From assembly GCF_910593845.1 (NCBI RefSeq), contig NZ_CAJVAS010000003.1, forward strand, positions 248,001-312,000: DNA of 64,000 bases, given 5' to 3'. Made by a program: the position numbers and the translations under genes. Below, piece by piece: positions 8,501-18,462 of the stretch (position 1 is its first letter; each line of letters begins with the position of its first letter). The notes beneath the pieces are model-generated. The model was not told the DNA's origin, did not search any database, and saw nothing but the letters and a program-made list of their open reading frames with translations. Origin of the DNA: Paenibacillus solanacearum. Lineage in GTDB: Bacteria; Bacillota; Bacilli; Paenibacillales; NBRC-103111.

Positions 8501-9649
8501 ATGAGTATACTTCCGATTCACCCGGACTGGAAAGTAGAGAAGATCGAATGCGTCACGATGGAAGGAGAACGGCACAGGTCGGCTGGCGCCAATGCCAAGC
8601 TAAGCACGCATGGGAAAGTGATGAAACATCCGGTTGCGCGAGTCACGATCGGCGGTGTAAGCGGATTCGGCTGGACGCGAATCCGCAAGGAGGATGCGGC
8701 GAAGCTGATCGGTATGCGCGCGGCGGAGCTGTTCGACATCGGCGGGGCTGTGCTGCCGCCGTATCGCGGGCTTGACTTCCCGCTTCTTGACTGGCTCGCC
8801 AAGGTGCAGAATAAGCCGGTCTGCGAGCTGTTCGCGCGCGAAAGCGGCAGCGCGGACAATTATCGCGTGCCGTGCTACGATACATCGCTTTACTTCGACG
8901 AGCTTCACATTGCTGACGACGAGGCCGCCGTCCGTTATATACAGGACGAAGCACGCGAAGGAGCGGACAAGGGCCACCGCAACTTCAAAATCAAAGTCGG
9001 GCGCGGAGCGCGTCATATGCCGCTCGCGGAAGGCATACGGCGGGATATTGCGATTATTCGCGCTGTCCGCGAGGTGGCCGGGCCTAGCGGGAAGGTCATG
9101 ATCGACGCCAACAACGGATACAACGTAAATATCGCCAAGCAGGTGCTTGCCGAAACGGCCGACTGCCAGGTGTACTGGATCGAAGAAGCTTTCCACGAAG
9201 ACCCTGTTTATTACGGGGACTTGAAGGAATGGATCGTGCGGGAGAACATCGGCACGTTGATAGGTGACGGCGAAGGAGCCGGCGTTTCCCCGCAGCTGCT
9301 CGATTGGGCGAAGCAGGGGCTTATCGACGTCATTCAATACGACATACTGGATTATACGTTCTCGGGCTGGACGGAGCTCGGACGAAGCCTTGACCGGCAC
9401 GGCCTTAAGTCTTCCCCGCACAACTACGGTCGGGCGTATGGCAACTATGTGCTCAGCCATTTGAAGGCGGCCGTCGGACAGTTCCAGTTTGTCGAGTGGG
9501 ATGCAGGTGTTATGCCGGGCATCGACGATAGCGGCTACCGGATCGAGGACGGCCACGTCATCGTACCGAACAAGCCGGGTTTCGGTTTGGAGCTCGACGA
9601 CGCTTATTTTGCGCGATTGGTCAACGAGAAGGGCTGGACGCTAAGCTAA
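8501..9649 (+). CDS. Mandelate racemase/enolase superfamily enzyme
   Basis: 382 residues from the ATG at 8501; GAGGAGG lies 9 bases upstream and excludes the TTG at 8483. The barrel motifs of the mandelate racemase subgroup are visible: KIKVG (Lys163 and Lys165), the three metal ligands in DANNGY (Asp202), IEEAF (Glu228) and GDGEG (Asp256/Glu258), and a later His in SSPHNYGRAYG. Members dehydrate or racemise sugar acids by abstracting the proton next to a carboxylate. The cupped N-terminal domain covers roughly residues 1-120. It is followed by the DUF4965 gene at 9747, so the two probably act on one carbohydrate-derived substrate. Confidence 0.88.
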   Translation: MSILPIHPDWKVEKIECVTMEGERHRSAGANAKLSTHGKVMKHPVARVTIGGVSGFGWTRIRKEDAAKLIGMRAAELFDIGGAVLPPYRGLDFPLLDWLAKVQNKPVCELFARESGSADNYRVPCYDTSLYFDELHIADDEAAVRYIQDEAREGADKGHRNFKIKVGRGARHMPLAEGIRRDIAIIRAVREVAGPSGKVMIDANNGYNVNIAKQVLAETADCQVYWIEEAFHEDPVYYGDLKEWIVRENIGTLIGDGEGAGVSPQLLDWAKQGLIDVIQYDILDYTFSGWTELGRSLDRHGLKSSPHNYGRAYGNYVLSHLKAAVGQFQFVEWDAGVMPGIDDSGYRIEDGHVIVPNKPGFGLELDDAYFARLVNEKGWTLS

Positions 9650-9746
9650 GTAAAAGAAAGCCGCATCGACACTTAACGAACAAGCCCGGCGGAACGGCGG
9701 CGATTACGGCAAGTCCGCCCGCCGCGGTGCCATGGAGGGATAGAAA

Positions 9747-11762
9747 ATGAACAGGACATTGAGACCGCCGGCCGTACCGTTGGTGACGGTTGATCCGTAT
9801 TTCAGCGTATGGTCGGCTTCGGACCGGCTTTATGAGAGCCATACATGCCATTGGACCGGGAAACGTCATGCGATGACAGGTATGGCCGTCATCGACGATA
9901 CGGTGTACCGGTTTATGGGGAGGGTGCATCTGAGCGGGCCGGACCCGTATGAGCCTCCGCATATGGAGCAAACCGGCTTGCGCGTGCTGCCGCTCAGTTC
10001 TATCTATACCTTCGAGGCCGGAGGTGTCCGGCTGGAGGTCGATTTTACGACGCCGCTGCTTCCCGGCGAGCTCGATGTATTGTCGCGGCCCGCGTCTTAC
10101 ATCACGGTCCGCGCCAATTCCATTGACGAAAGGCTGCACAGCGTCCGCATTTATTTCGACGCGACCGCCGAATGGTGCGTAGATACGCCGGATCAGCAGG
10201 TAGAATGGGGGCGGCTGACGATTGACGGACATCCGGCGATGAAGGTCGGTACGACCGCGCAGCCGGTACTGGTCAAGGACGGCGACAACGTTCGCATCGA
10301 CTGGGGGTATTTGTATGTGGTCGCCCCTCGGACGGATTACTCGGGCGAAGCCGCTGTCGCGATCGGGTCCTTGCGGACGCGCGAAGCTTTTGCAGCGGAA
10401 GGGCGGCTGCCGGAGGCGGACGACGAGCGGATGCCGCGCGCCGTGGAGGACGATACGCCGCTGCTGGCTGTCCTGCTCGATATAGGTGACGTCGGCGCGG
10501 AGGCGAAGTCGGCCTTTGTCGTGCTCGGCTACGACGATATTATGTCGATCGAATATTTCCACAAGCCGCTTCCGGCTTACTGGCGGCACATCTTCGCGAC
10601 GATGGAGGAGATGCTGGCCGCGGCGATTCGCGACTATCCGCTTGCGATGCAGAAGTGCGAGCTGTTCAATCGCGAGCTGCTGGAGGAAGCTGCGGCTGCC
10701 GGCGGGCCGTACTATGCCGATTTGCTCGCGATTGCGTATCGGCAGGCGATCGCCGCACACAAGCTCGTGCGCGACGAGAACGGAGACGTGCTGTTTCTGT
10801 CGAAGGAGTGCTTCAGCAACGGCTGCATCGGCACAGTCGACGTCAGCTATCCGTCGGCGCCGCTATTTCTGCGGTATAATCCCGAGCTCGTGAAAGGGAT
10901 GCTGCGGCCCATTATGCGCTTTGCCCGCTCTGAGGCGTGGCCGTATGAATTTGCGCCGCATGATGTGGGACGTTACCCGAAGGCGAACGGTCAGGTGTAC
11001 AGGCAGAACAAACGGGAGGAGCAGATGCCCGTCGAAGAATGCGGGAATATGCTCATTATGGCGGCGGCGGTATGCGCTGCGGAACAGAGCGACGCGTTCG
11101 CGCAGGAGCATTGGGACTTGCTTACGTTATGGGCGGAATATTTGGCCGGACACGGGCTCGATCCGGAAAACCAGAACTGCACTGACGATTTCGCTTCTCA
11201 TCTGGCGCACAACGCCAACTTGTCGATTAAGGCGATTATGGCGATCGGCGGCTATGGGATCCTGTGCCGCATGCGCGGTCTCGGGCAGGAGGCGTCGCAT
11301 TATTACGATATGGCGAAGCGGATGGCGAAGGAATGGCAGCGAATGGCGCTTGATGCGTCCGGCGGCCATTACAAACTGACGTTCGACCGTGACGGGACGT
11401 GGGGGATGAAGTACAACCTCGTATGGGACGATATATTCCAGCTGGAGCTGTTCCCGCAGGAGGTTAAGCAGAAGGAGCTTGCGCATTACTTGGCGATTCG
11501 CAACGAATACGGCACGCCGCTCGATAGCCGGAATACGTTTACGAAGTCGGACTGGCTTGTCTGGGTCGCTTCCTTCGCCAAGGAGAAGCGGCAGTTTGAA
11601 GAGATGATCGAGCCGCTCTGGCGGTTTCTTCACGAATCGCCGCACCGCGTTCCGGCCGGCGACTGGTACGATACGATCGAGCCGCTCAATAAGCGGTTCC
11701 AGCACCGTTCGGTCGTCGGCGGATTCTTCGTCCGGCTGCTCCTGTTTCCGAAGCGGCTCTGA
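9747..11762 (+). CDS. Glutaminase-like DUF4965 protein (helical toroid)
   Basis: 671 residues with the opening RPPAVPLVTVDPYFSVWSAS and HWTGKRHAM, which is characteristic of the family called glutaminase GtaA in fungi and known as DUF4964/DUF5127, DUF4965 and DUF1793 in domain order. The N-terminal third is a beta-sandwich, and the rest an (alpha/alpha)6-type barrel with NENQNC-like loops (here LDPENQNCTDDFASHLAHNANLS is split over residues 470-492). In bacteria the family sits with glycan-degradation genes and is probably a glycosidase rather than a glutaminase. There is no signal peptide, so it acts in the cytoplasm. The gene lies 97 bp after the enolase-superfamily gene. Confidence 0.8.
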   Translation: MNRTLRPPAVPLVTVDPYFSVWSASDRLYESHTCHWTGKRHAMTGMAVIDDTVYRFMGRVHLSGPDPYEPPHMEQTGLRVLPLSSIYTFEAGGVRLEVDFTTPLLPGELDVLSRPASYITVRANSIDERLHSVRIYFDATAEWCVDTPDQQVEWGRLTIDGHPAMKVGTTAQPVLVKDGDNVRIDWGYLYVVAPRTDYSGEAAVAIGSLRTREAFAAEGRLPEADDERMPRAVEDDTPLLAVLLDIGDVGAEAKSAFVVLGYDDIMSIEYFHKPLPAYWRHIFATMEEMLAAAIRDYPLAMQKCELFNRELLEEAAAAGGPYYADLLAIAYRQAIAAHKLVRDENGDVLFLSKECFSNGCIGTVDVSYPSAPLFLRYNPELVKGMLRPIMRFARSEAWPYEFAPHDVGRYPKANGQVYRQNKREEQMPVEECGNMLIMAAAVCAAEQSDAFAQEHWDLLTLWAEYLAGHGLDPENQNCTDDFASHLAHNANLSIKAIMAIGGYGILCRMRGLGQEASHYYDMAKRMAKEWQRMALDASGGHYKLTFDRDGTWGMKYNLVWDDIFQLELFPQEVKQKELAHYLAIRNEYGTPLDSRNTFTKSDWLVWVASFAKEKRQFEEMIEPLWRFLHESPHRVPAGDWYDTIEPLNKRFQHRSVVGGFFVRLLLFPKRL

Positions 11763-11798
11763 CCGTATTGAAATTTTTGCCGAACTGAATAATGGATT

Positions 11799-11834
11799 GC
11801 CGGCTGCCGAACGGGGCCGGCTTTTTCGTTTTTT
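11799..11834 (+). terminator. Rho-independent terminator
   Basis: GCCGGC repeated as an inverted pair around an 11-base loop, followed by TTTTTCGTTTTTT. It ends the two-gene unit 8501-11762. Confidence 0.85.
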
Positions 11835-11966
11835 CAGTGTCCAGACGCACAACCGTGCCCATGATACCGCCAGGCGGCGATGATTCATTTAGAAACTTTG
11901 GTTACGTATTGTGGGAAGGCAGCATACAATACGATGGTTCCTCGTTTGCCGAAAAGGACTGAACCT

Positions 11967-12554
11967 ATGGGGAAAGGGCGAAAATGGATGGTACTCATGA
12001 ACAAACAAGGGGGCATTGTTTTTCGTAAAGGTAAGTATAAGCTTCGAAAAATAAATCGCAAGAAATCGTTGCTCAGCAAAAAACGAATAAAGCTCACGTC
12101 CTGGGGGAGTCTTCAAAACGGGGGCTTTGAAGATGCGACTCCGCTTCAAGCGGCGCACTGGTCGGTTTCAAGCAATGATATTTACTTTGCAAAAAACGAT
12201 TCCGCCTTATTTGGCAAAGGGTATGCCGTCATCGCACTTACCAAGGGGGAAGATGCCGTACTTTCTCAAATCACACTTCCTTTGGAGGATTCGAATTACA
12301 GACTCGCTTTTTGGTTGAGGAGAGTGACGACACCCATGGACGGAACGATTACCGTGTCATTAATAGGGTCAAGTTTACTTCCGATAACCTATCAGGCCAG
12401 TCTCGTCTCCTATTTGAAGTGGCGAAAGTTCATCATCACGATCAATAGCGCGGCTTTAGATCCCGGGAAATCGCATACCTTATCTGTCCGTTTCAGCTGC
12501 AATTCATCAAGTTTGCTGCTAAATATGGACAATGTTACATTGTTTCCGACATAA
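11967..12554 (+). CDS. Uncharacterised beta-sandwich protein (LxNGGFE motif)
   Basis: 195 residues from the ATG at 11967; the frame is open to 11880. A very basic N-terminus (RKGKYKLRKINRKKSLLSKKRIK) leads into SLQNGGFED, the opening motif of a carbohydrate-binding-like jelly roll seen in many Bacillota surface and spore proteins (similar to the NTTRR-F1 domain). The repeated pattern of strands ends in LLLNMDNVTLFP, which is the usual closing strand of such a domain. No signal peptide is visible. The role is unknown; a spore-coat or surface-binding function is only a guess from the fold. Confidence 0.6.
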   Translation: MGKGRKWMVLMNKQGGIVFRKGKYKLRKINRKKSLLSKKRIKLTSWGSLQNGGFEDATPLQAAHWSVSSNDIYFAKNDSALFGKGYAVIALTKGEDAVLSQITLPLEDSNYRLAFWLRRVTTPMDGTITVSLIGSSLLPITYQASLVSYLKWRKFIITINSAALDPGKSHTLSVRFSCNSSSLLLNMDNVTLFPT

Positions 12555-12589
12555 GCGTATGTCATGAATGGCCTTTGAGGAACGCAGGA

Positions 12590-12614
12590 AACCGCTCAGC
12601 CGAGTGGTTTTTTT
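12590..12614 (+). terminator. Rho-independent terminator
   Basis: AACCGCTC pairs with GAGTGGTT (one G-T pair) around a four-base loop, followed by T residues. Confidence 0.85.
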
Positions 12615-12723
12615 GTGATCACATAGTTGTAAGCAGGTTGGAAATTGGCACTTTGGAATGGAGTTAGGTATCATAGGCTTAAGGAACGTCGGCAAACCCT
12701 CCATACGAAGGAAGTGTCAAACG

Positions 12724-13431
12724 ATGAATTTAGAAACGGTTATGCAGGAACTGGAGGCTCTTGGCAAGGATCGGCTCAAGAAAATGTACATGGCCAATGG
12801 CGCGCGGGAGCCGCTGTTTGGCGTGGCGACAGGAGAAATGAAGCCGATTTTCAAGAAGACCAAGCTCAATCAACCTTTAGCCGAGCAGCTCTATGCCACG
12901 GGGAACTACGACGCAATGTACTTTGCCGGCATCATCGCTGAGCCTAACGCAATGACGGAGGCGGATTATGACCGCTGGATGGATTCGGCGTATTTTTATA
13001 TGCTGTCCGATTTTGTAGTGGCGGTCACTTTGTCGGAAGCGGATATTGCGCAAGAGGTGGCCGATAAGTGGATAGCAAGCGGCGAAGATTTGAGAATGTC
13101 AGCAGGCTGGAGTTGTTATTGCTGGCTGTTGGGCAGTCGTCCGGATCGCGAATTTTCGGAAAGCAAACTTGCCAAGATGCTGGAACAAGTGGAACATACG
13201 ATTCATGATGCACCCGTGCGAACGAAATATTCAATGCATAATTTCATATACACCGTAGCGACTTCCTATTTGCCGCTCCATGACAAGGCGGCCGCAACCG
13301 CGAAGGCCGTATGTCCGGTAGAAGTCAAAAGCGACAAGGGAAAGAACAAGCTCCTCAACGCCGTCGAAAATATTCAAAAGATGGCAGATCGAGGGAAGCT
13401 TGGCTTCAAGCGCAAGCATGTAAGGTGTTAA
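12724..13431 (+). CDS. DNA alkylation repair protein, AlkD-like HEAT-repeat
   Basis: 235 residues from the ATG at 12724 with AAGGAAG upstream. Stacked amphipathic helices with aromatic residues (LSDFVVAVTLSEAD, WSCYCWLLGSRPD, SMHNFIYTVATSYLPLHDKA) match the AlkC/AlkD-like superfamily of HEAT-repeat proteins that bind alkylated DNA. The start MNLETVMQELEALG and MYMANGAREPLFGVATGEMK are typical of the Bacillota branch. Classical AlkD removes positively charged 3-methyladenine or 7-methylguanine; many members of this branch are untested. The gene stands alone. Confidence 0.8.
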   Translation: MNLETVMQELEALGKDRLKKMYMANGAREPLFGVATGEMKPIFKKTKLNQPLAEQLYATGNYDAMYFAGIIAEPNAMTEADYDRWMDSAYFYMLSDFVVAVTLSEADIAQEVADKWIASGEDLRMSAGWSCYCWLLGSRPDREFSESKLAKMLEQVEHTIHDAPVRTKYSMHNFIYTVATSYLPLHDKAAATAKAVCPVEVKSDKGKNKLLNAVENIQKMADRGKLGFKRKHVRC

Positions 13432-13457
13432 GGGAGTGTAAACCGGAGAGTGGTGAA

Positions 13458-13513
13458 ATCTTCCCGTTAAGTAACGGTTTGTTTACCAGAACCTGTCCAC
13501 TTAGCGGGAAGAT
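13458..13513. terminator. Inverted repeat between convergent genes
   Basis: 14-bp arms ATCTTCCCGTTAAG and CTTAGCGGGAAGAT with one wobble, separated by 28 bases. The site lies between the AlkD-like gene and the chemoreceptor gene on the other strand, so a bidirectional terminator is likely. Confidence 0.5.
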
Positions 13514-13553
13514 GTTCAATATCGCGGCAGCCTATTAGGCTTGATCATCCTGC

Positions 13554-15563
13554 TTACGTCCGAAATACTTTAACCAAGTCTTTAAGCTCGTGCATCATTG
13601 TGTTCAAATTTTGTGCTGAACGATTGATGGTTTCCATAATCGCTGTCTGCTCCTCCGTCGAGCTTGCTACCATCTGAGAATTGTTGGCGGACTCTTTGGC
13701 AATACCTACCATATCCTCTAGCGATGCGGTAATTTGCTCGGTACCGGCAGACATCTCTTCGGTTGTAGCCGAAACCTCCTGGATTTGTTCCGACACATGG
13801 CGAACCGAGTTGCGTATCTTACCGAATGCTTCTCCGATATGCTGCATTTTCTGGATGCCGTCGTTGATTTCGGTCACGTTATGCTGCATGGATTCAACTG
13901 CATTCGAGGACGAAGCCTGGATCTGGCCAATCAGATCGCTGATATCGGTTACCGAGCTCTTGGTTTCTTCCGCCAATTTCTTTACCTCATTCGCGACAAC
14001 GGCAAAGCCGCGTCCTTGTTCCCCGGCTCTGGCAGCTTCTATCGATGCATTTAATGAAAGTAATGAAGTTTGATTGGATATCTCCGTGATCACACTCACA
14101 ATATGTCCGATTTCAGCGGAGTGCGAGTTTAACTGCTGAATAACATCTGCGGCCTGATTCGCGGCGTTCACGATAATATTCATCTGGGATATGGCAATTT
14201 CGATTTCTGAATAACCGCTTTCCAGCTGGTTGTTTACATCCTGGGTTTGATCCGCGACAATTCCTGAAGATTCAGCGATACGCTGTACTCCTGCCGCCAT
14301 CTCTTCCATAGCCCTGGCAGATTGTTCGGCGCCTTGTAACTGGTTGTCCGTACCGCTCGCCACCTCATTGATGGATGAGGCAATTTGGGCGGATGCCTGA
14401 GACGACTGCTCCGTTGACTCAAGCAATTCCTCGGTTGCTGATGCCACTTGTTGGATCGTTACATTGATTTTACGAACCATCTGACCCAAAGCGTCAACCG
14501 TAGCATTGATGCTGGCATTCATCTGGCCGAGCTCATCTTCTGAGTTCACGTCTACACGTTGGTTCAAATCGCCGTTGGCAACCAAGGTCATAACACGCGA
14601 TATCCTGAGGATCGGTCTGATAATGTATCCCGTAGCAATGATCGCAATGAGGATAACAAGCACGGCGGCAATCAGTGCAAACACCATTGACATTTGCCGC
14701 GCATCCATCACTTCTTCGTATATTTCATTGGTGGGTGTAGTAACGACAAGCTTCCAAGATGTATTAGGGATCATAGCGAAATAGGAAAGCACTTGTTTCC
14801 CTTCGCTATTGATATAGAGGGAAGTGCCTTGATTCTGAGTCAGCATCTGCTGCAAGCTGGCTTGTGCGCTTTCAGACGTTTCGAAGTCCGCCGCTTTTTT
14901 GCCAATTTTAGAAGTATCCGGATTCGTGTAATACTCTCCGGAGCCGGACACGATAAAGCCCGATCCGGTTTTCTTAATTTTTATGGCACCGGTCAATTCT
15001 GTGATCGTTTCCGGCGATACGGTGATCGCAATCATCGCGGATACATTTCCGGAATCATCCAGAATGGGAACTGCGATTGGAAGCACATACTTGCCGGTTT
15101 TTTTGCTGATCAGCATATCGGAAATAATTGGCTTTTTCAGCTCGACCGCCTTTTTGAAATATTCGCGATCCGCAACGTTGATCGTAACATTATTGAGATC
15201 GGTACCGTCACCTTTCGGATTCACGACCATATATCCGTCGATCTGACTATCTGCTTCGTCCATCACCCGCAATACCGGAAGTATCTTTTGGGAATCGCCG
15301 GTTTTGAATTCCGGATGCTGCTTAATGATTTCTTCCACGGCAGATATTTTGAGCTCCAGCCAATCCTGAATCCGATCAATGTTCAGTTCGGCGATCTGCT
15401 GCTGAAATTGCTCATTTTGAGTCTTTACCACTTTGTCGAAAAAACTGGTAAGAAACCCGGTGGAAGTAAGCAACGGAAGCATGGATAGAACGAGCAGCAA
15501 GGCGGATAACTTCACTCGAATGGATAATTTCTTCAAACGCAATGATGAAAATGAAAATTTCAA
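13554..15563 (-). CDS. Methyl-accepting chemotaxis protein with Cache sensor
   Basis: 669 residues from a TTG with AAGGAGGAG before it. Order of parts: transmembrane helix at about 17-45, a periplasm-facing double Cache domain (residues 50-280; motifs [11 protein letters not shown] and [21 protein letters not shown]), a second membrane helix near 290-315, a HAMP linker, and the long coiled signalling domain. Its hairpin tip reads [20 protein letters not shown] followed by [20 protein letters not shown], the part that contacts CheA and CheW. Cache domains of this kind sense small acids or amino acids. It is a single gene without neighbours in chemotaxis. Confidence 0.95.
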   Translation of the reverse strand: MKFSFSSLRLKKLSIRVKLSALLLVLSMLPLLTSTGFLTSFFDKVVKTQNEQFQQQIAELNIDRIQDWLELKISAVEEIIKQHPEFKTGDSQKILPVLRVMDEADSQIDGYMVVNPKGDGTDLNNVTINVADREYFKKAVELKKPIISDMLISKKTGKYVLPIAVPILDDSGNVSAMIAITVSPETITELTGAIKIKKTGSGFIVSGSGEYYTNPDTSKIGKKAADFETSESAQASLQQMLTQNQGTSLYINSEGKQVLSYFAMIPNTSWKLVVTTPTNEIYEEVMDARQMSMVFALIAAVLVILIAIIATGYIIRPILRISRVMTLVANGDLNQRVDVNSEDELGQMNASINATVDALGQMVRKINVTIQQVASATEELLESTEQSSQASAQIASSINEVASGTDNQLQGAEQSARAMEEMAAGVQRIAESSGIVADQTQDVNNQLESGYSEIEIAISQMNIIVNAANQAADVIQQLNSHSAEIGHIVSVITEISNQTSLLSLNASIEAARAGEQGRGFAVVANEVKKLAEETKSSVTDISDLIGQIQASSSNAVESMQHNVTEINDGIQKMQHIGEAFGKIRNSVRHVSEQIQEVSATTEEMSAGTEQITASLEDMVGIAKESANNSQMVASSTEEQTAIMETINRSAQNLNTMMHELKDLVKVFRT

Positions 15564-15791
15564 CGAAGTCTCCTCCTTAAGAACTATACGAAATCTTGTA
15601 ATATATTATCACTTTTTGTCATATCTCGTCACTAAATAATTCGATCTGTGATAATCGATAGGAGTAAAGGGGTATGTGCATCTGAAATAGAAAAGCACCT
15701 CTCGGTCTGGTAGCGTGCGATTGTTCAGATCCGCACATTACCATACCGAAGAGGCGCCTTCTCCATGAGAAACAAAAAAGCCATCACTCGA
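15564..15791. repeat. Palindromic element upstream of the chemoreceptor
   Basis: Within this intergenic stretch, 15695-15757 forms a large imperfect hairpin: GGTCTGGTAGCGTGCG (15704-15719) against CGCACATTACCATACC (15732-15747) with outer GCACCTCTC / GAAGAGGCGC arms. Its ends resemble those of the hairpin at 8257-8313 (GCGCCTC/GAGGCGC). The inner sequences differ. It may be a repetitive palindrome or the folded end of a transcript; no ORF lies inside. Confidence 0.45.
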
Positions 15792-16493
15792 TCAATATGA
15801 TTTGCCATACCACCTATTCATTCGTTCCCAAAGGAAGCGGGCTTCTTCCTTTAGATCCTGCGGGATTTGTAATTCAGGGAGCTGAAGCTCTTCACATAAA
15901 TGCATGCCCATGAGCAGATTCCCTAAATAATTCACATGCAATCGGTCACGCATCAATCTTCCGTATTGTTCAGGTTCATTTCGATAGAAAGGCTCGAAGC
16001 GGCTGTATGTATCGAGGTGAGTCATCCCCATTTCCGCTGATAATTTTCGGTTTGCTTCTACAATTTTTTCGAAAGAAGCTTTGAATCCTTCATTGTGCAG
16101 GTGATGAATAGGGCAGTAATACGAATGCAGCACCGGTTCGGCATGAACACGTCGTACGGCCTCGCAAACGGTACGTATATTGTCAATATATTCCTTGGTA
16201 GATTTCCCTTTCGCAGCATCGTTTCCGCCAACGGTGATGATAACGGCCGAAGGTTGGAAAGACAGAACGTCTCTTTCCAGCCGCATAAGCAGATCGCCAC
16301 TCGTTTCGCCACCGATGCCCTGATTAATCATACAAACATGCTTACCGATATGCGCGCGCAAACTTATACCGAGCCAATCAACCCAATTATGCCGGCCGGC
16401 ACTCGACCAAGTGAGCTCCGTGTTACTTGAGCCGAAAGCAATGATACGGAAAGATTTCTCGGGATGTTCTTTCCATTCCTGTAAGTTAATCAT
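15792..16493 (-). CDS. SGNH/GDSL-family hydrolase
   Basis: 233 residues. The four SGNH blocks are present: AFGSSNTE (catalytic Ser in a GSS rather than GDS context), NQGIGGETSGDLLMRL (Gly of the oxyanion hole), VGGND (Asn) and RDRLHVNYLG (Asp and His). These enzymes hydrolyse esters such as acetyl groups on polysaccharides, or lipids. No signal peptide, so the enzyme is cytoplasmic and may deacetylate imported oligosaccharides. The ATG at 16493 has GGAG ten bases upstream. Confidence 0.88.
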   Translation of the reverse strand: MINLQEWKEHPEKSFRIIAFGSSNTELTWSSAGRHNWVDWLGISLRAHIGKHVCMINQGIGGETSGDLLMRLERDVLSFQPSAVIITVGGNDAAKGKSTKEYIDNIRTVCEAVRRVHAEPVLHSYYCPIHHLHNEGFKASFEKIVEANRKLSAEMGMTHLDTYSRFEPFYRNEPEQYGRLMRDRLHVNYLGNLLMGMHLCEELQLPELQIPQDLKEEARFLWERMNRWYGKSY

Positions 16494-16541
16494 CTGAACA
16501 CACGCTCCGTTTGTTTAATAAGTTAACTTTCAAATACTCAT

Positions 16542-17297
16542 TCATAATAGCAGGATGGTCGCCCCGATCATCGGGACAAGCGCCATGGCCGCTTGCAAAT
16601 ACAGAAGAGGGACGCGGCGGGTCAGTTTGGCTCCAAGGTAGGAGCCCATCATAATGCCTACCGTTACGGCCAGTAGAAGATGTATATCCAAATAGCCCAG
16701 CCTATAGTAACCGACGCCGCCCCCTAGTGCAATAGGAACAATGACGAGCATGGTTGTACCCGCAGCATATCTAGCCGACATCTTGAGCACGGTCATCAGC
16801 CCGATCTGAATAAAAGGAGTGGCGCCGATACCGAATAGGCCGGATAAAGCCCCCGTACCGAGCCCGACGCAGCTGGCTGAAGCCCAATATTTCGGGCCTT
16901 GCGTCTTCATCGGGTCCGATTCATGCTGCAAGCGTGCGGCCAGCGCTATGCGCAGCCAAAGCATCAAGCCTGATATAAACAGTATGCTGGAAGTCATCCA
17001 TTTCAACTGATCGGCAGGAATCAATCCGGATAACTGTGAACAACCCCATGCACCGGCTGCACCGCATATACCAACGACCAACCCGGCCCGAAGCCGGGCA
17101 TTGCCTTCGCGGTAATGGCTCAACGTTCCAGACAACGATGAGAAAAACATAGCCGATAGCGCCGTTCCGAGAGCCGTATGTATAGGATAACCGAAACCTA
17201 CCGTCAAGATGGCAATGATGAATCCGGAACCTCCTGCGCCGGTAAATCCAAGCAATAATCCTGCGGCAAACATGCAAAAAGCAACTTGTACAAACAT
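16542..17297 (-). CDS. TauE/SafE family anion permease
   Basis: 251 residues, almost entirely hydrophobic, with about eight membrane helices. The half-repeat motif FTGAGGSGFIIAILTVGFGYP near the start, and its second copy GLFGIGATPFIQIGLM after the loop, are diagnostic for TauE/SafE (DUF81) transporters of sulfite, sulfoacetate or other organic anions. Start at 17297, where GAGGAG is well placed; the ORF reaches 17312 in frame. It is divergent from the LysR gene at 17439, a frequent arrangement in which the regulator controls the exporter. Confidence 0.9.
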   Translation of the reverse strand: MFVQVAFCMFAAGLLLGFTGAGGSGFIIAILTVGFGYPIHTALGTALSAMFFSSLSGTLSHYREGNARLRAGLVVGICGAAGAWGCSQLSGLIPADQLKWMTSSILFISGLMLWLRIALAARLQHESDPMKTQGPKYWASASCVGLGTGALSGLFGIGATPFIQIGLMTVLKMSARYAAGTTMLVIVPIALGGGVGYYRLGYLDIHLLLAVTVGIMMGSYLGAKLTRRVPLLYLQAAMALVPMIGATILLL

Positions 17298-17438
17298 ACG
17301 TACGCTCCTCATCCTTCGTTGTCACTCTCTGCACTTTATTAAATCACCGATATATTATGATGTCTAATGTATAAAATCTATAAGATCGATGTTATTATGT
17401 AATCGAATGAAACGACAGTTGAAATGGAGTGTCGGCGG

Positions 17439-18320
17439 ATGGAATGGCAACAACTTGAGTATTTTCACACAGTCGCTGAATTGCAGCACTTTACAATGGC
17501 CGCTCGTAAGCTATCGGTTGCGCAGCCGACTTTGAGCAGATCGATTTCCAAGCTGGAAAGTGAATTGGGTGTCCCGCTTTTCGACAGACAAGGTCGAGGA
17601 ATCACCCTTAACGCTTATGGCCGTATGTTTCATGCAAGAACAGCACGTATTCTTCAGGAAATGCAGGAAGCTAAGCAGGAATTGCTCTATTTGCAAAATC
17701 CGGACACGGGTACGGTTTCCCTTGCTTTTCTGAAGTCGTTAGGCATCAGCCGAGTTCCCAAATTAGTTCAGGGATTTCTTGAACTATATCCGAATGTCAC
17801 GTTTCAGCTTTATCAGAATGCGACCCGAACGATGCTTGACCAATTAGAGAGAGGGGAGATCGACTTCTGCCTGGCGTCCATGACGGAATCAAGGCCTGGC
17901 ATCCAATGGACGGAACTCTGGACGGAAGAACTGTATGTATTCGTACCCCATAGTCATCCGCTGGCAGGAAAGCAGTACGTCACTCTCCAAGATATAAGTG
18001 GTGAGCGATTCGTCGTGCTGAAGCAGGGCTACAGCACGAGGGCGATTCTTGATCAGTTATTTTCCGAGATCGGAGTAGAGCCTCTGATTGCCTTCGAAGG
18101 GGAAGAGGTGGTTAGCGTGATGGGATTTGTATCTGCTAACCTGGGTATTGCGCTGCTTCCGCAAGTGGATGAACTAGGGACGATGAACGTTTCTCGGCTC
18201 TCGATTGCAGATGCGCGATGTGAACGAAGAATTGGATTGGCATGGAGAGAGGGTCGATTCATTGCGCCTGCGGCCGAACGTTTCCGTAATTACTTGATCG
18301 AAGCAACAAGTATGGCGTGA
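17439..18320 (+). CDS. LysR family transcriptional regulator
   Basis: 293 residues. The winged HTH is in the first 60 residues (EYFHTVAELQHFTMAARKLS followed by QPTLSRSISKLESELGVPLF), followed by the two-lobed periplasmic-binding-like effector domain. The ATG at 17439 is chosen over 17424 because of family length and a GGAG upstream. It is transcribed away from the TauE/SafE gene across a 140-bp region that would hold the shared operator. The effector would be the transported anion; this is an inference from the arrangement. Confidence 0.92.
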   Translation: MEWQQLEYFHTVAELQHFTMAARKLSVAQPTLSRSISKLESELGVPLFDRQGRGITLNAYGRMFHARTARILQEMQEAKQELLYLQNPDTGTVSLAFLKSLGISRVPKLVQGFLELYPNVTFQLYQNATRTMLDQLERGEIDFCLASMTESRPGIQWTELWTEELYVFVPHSHPLAGKQYVTLQDISGERFVVLKQGYSTRAILDQLFSEIGVEPLIAFEGEEVVSVMGFVSANLGIALLPQVDELGTMNVSRLSIADARCERRIGLAWREGRFIAPAAERFRNYLIEATSMA

Positions 18321-18416
18321 GAGCGGACGTTGATAATTCCGGCGGGGCGACAAGGTGGCGGATCGCAAAGCATTTGTGTAAAGGTGAGTATGTGTAATGC
18401 TTTTATTGGAAGCGAA

Positions 18417-18450
18417 AAGATGACATCTGATTTTATTCAGATATCATCTT
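18417..18450. terminator. Bidirectional terminator
   Basis: AAGATGACATCTGA and TCAGATATCATCTT pair over 14 bases with one mismatch around the loop TTTTAT, between two convergent genes. Confidence 0.85.
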
Positions 18451-18462
18451 CGTTATTGCGTG

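Noticed and set aside
13458..13513. Inverted repeat as an attachment site of a mobile element
   Set aside because: There is no integrase, tRNA gene or second copy nearby; a terminator between convergent genes explains it.
16542..17297. TauE/SafE gene as the missing malonate carrier
   Set aside because: It is 38 kb away, has its own divergent LysR gene, and the family is not the MdcF or MadLM type.
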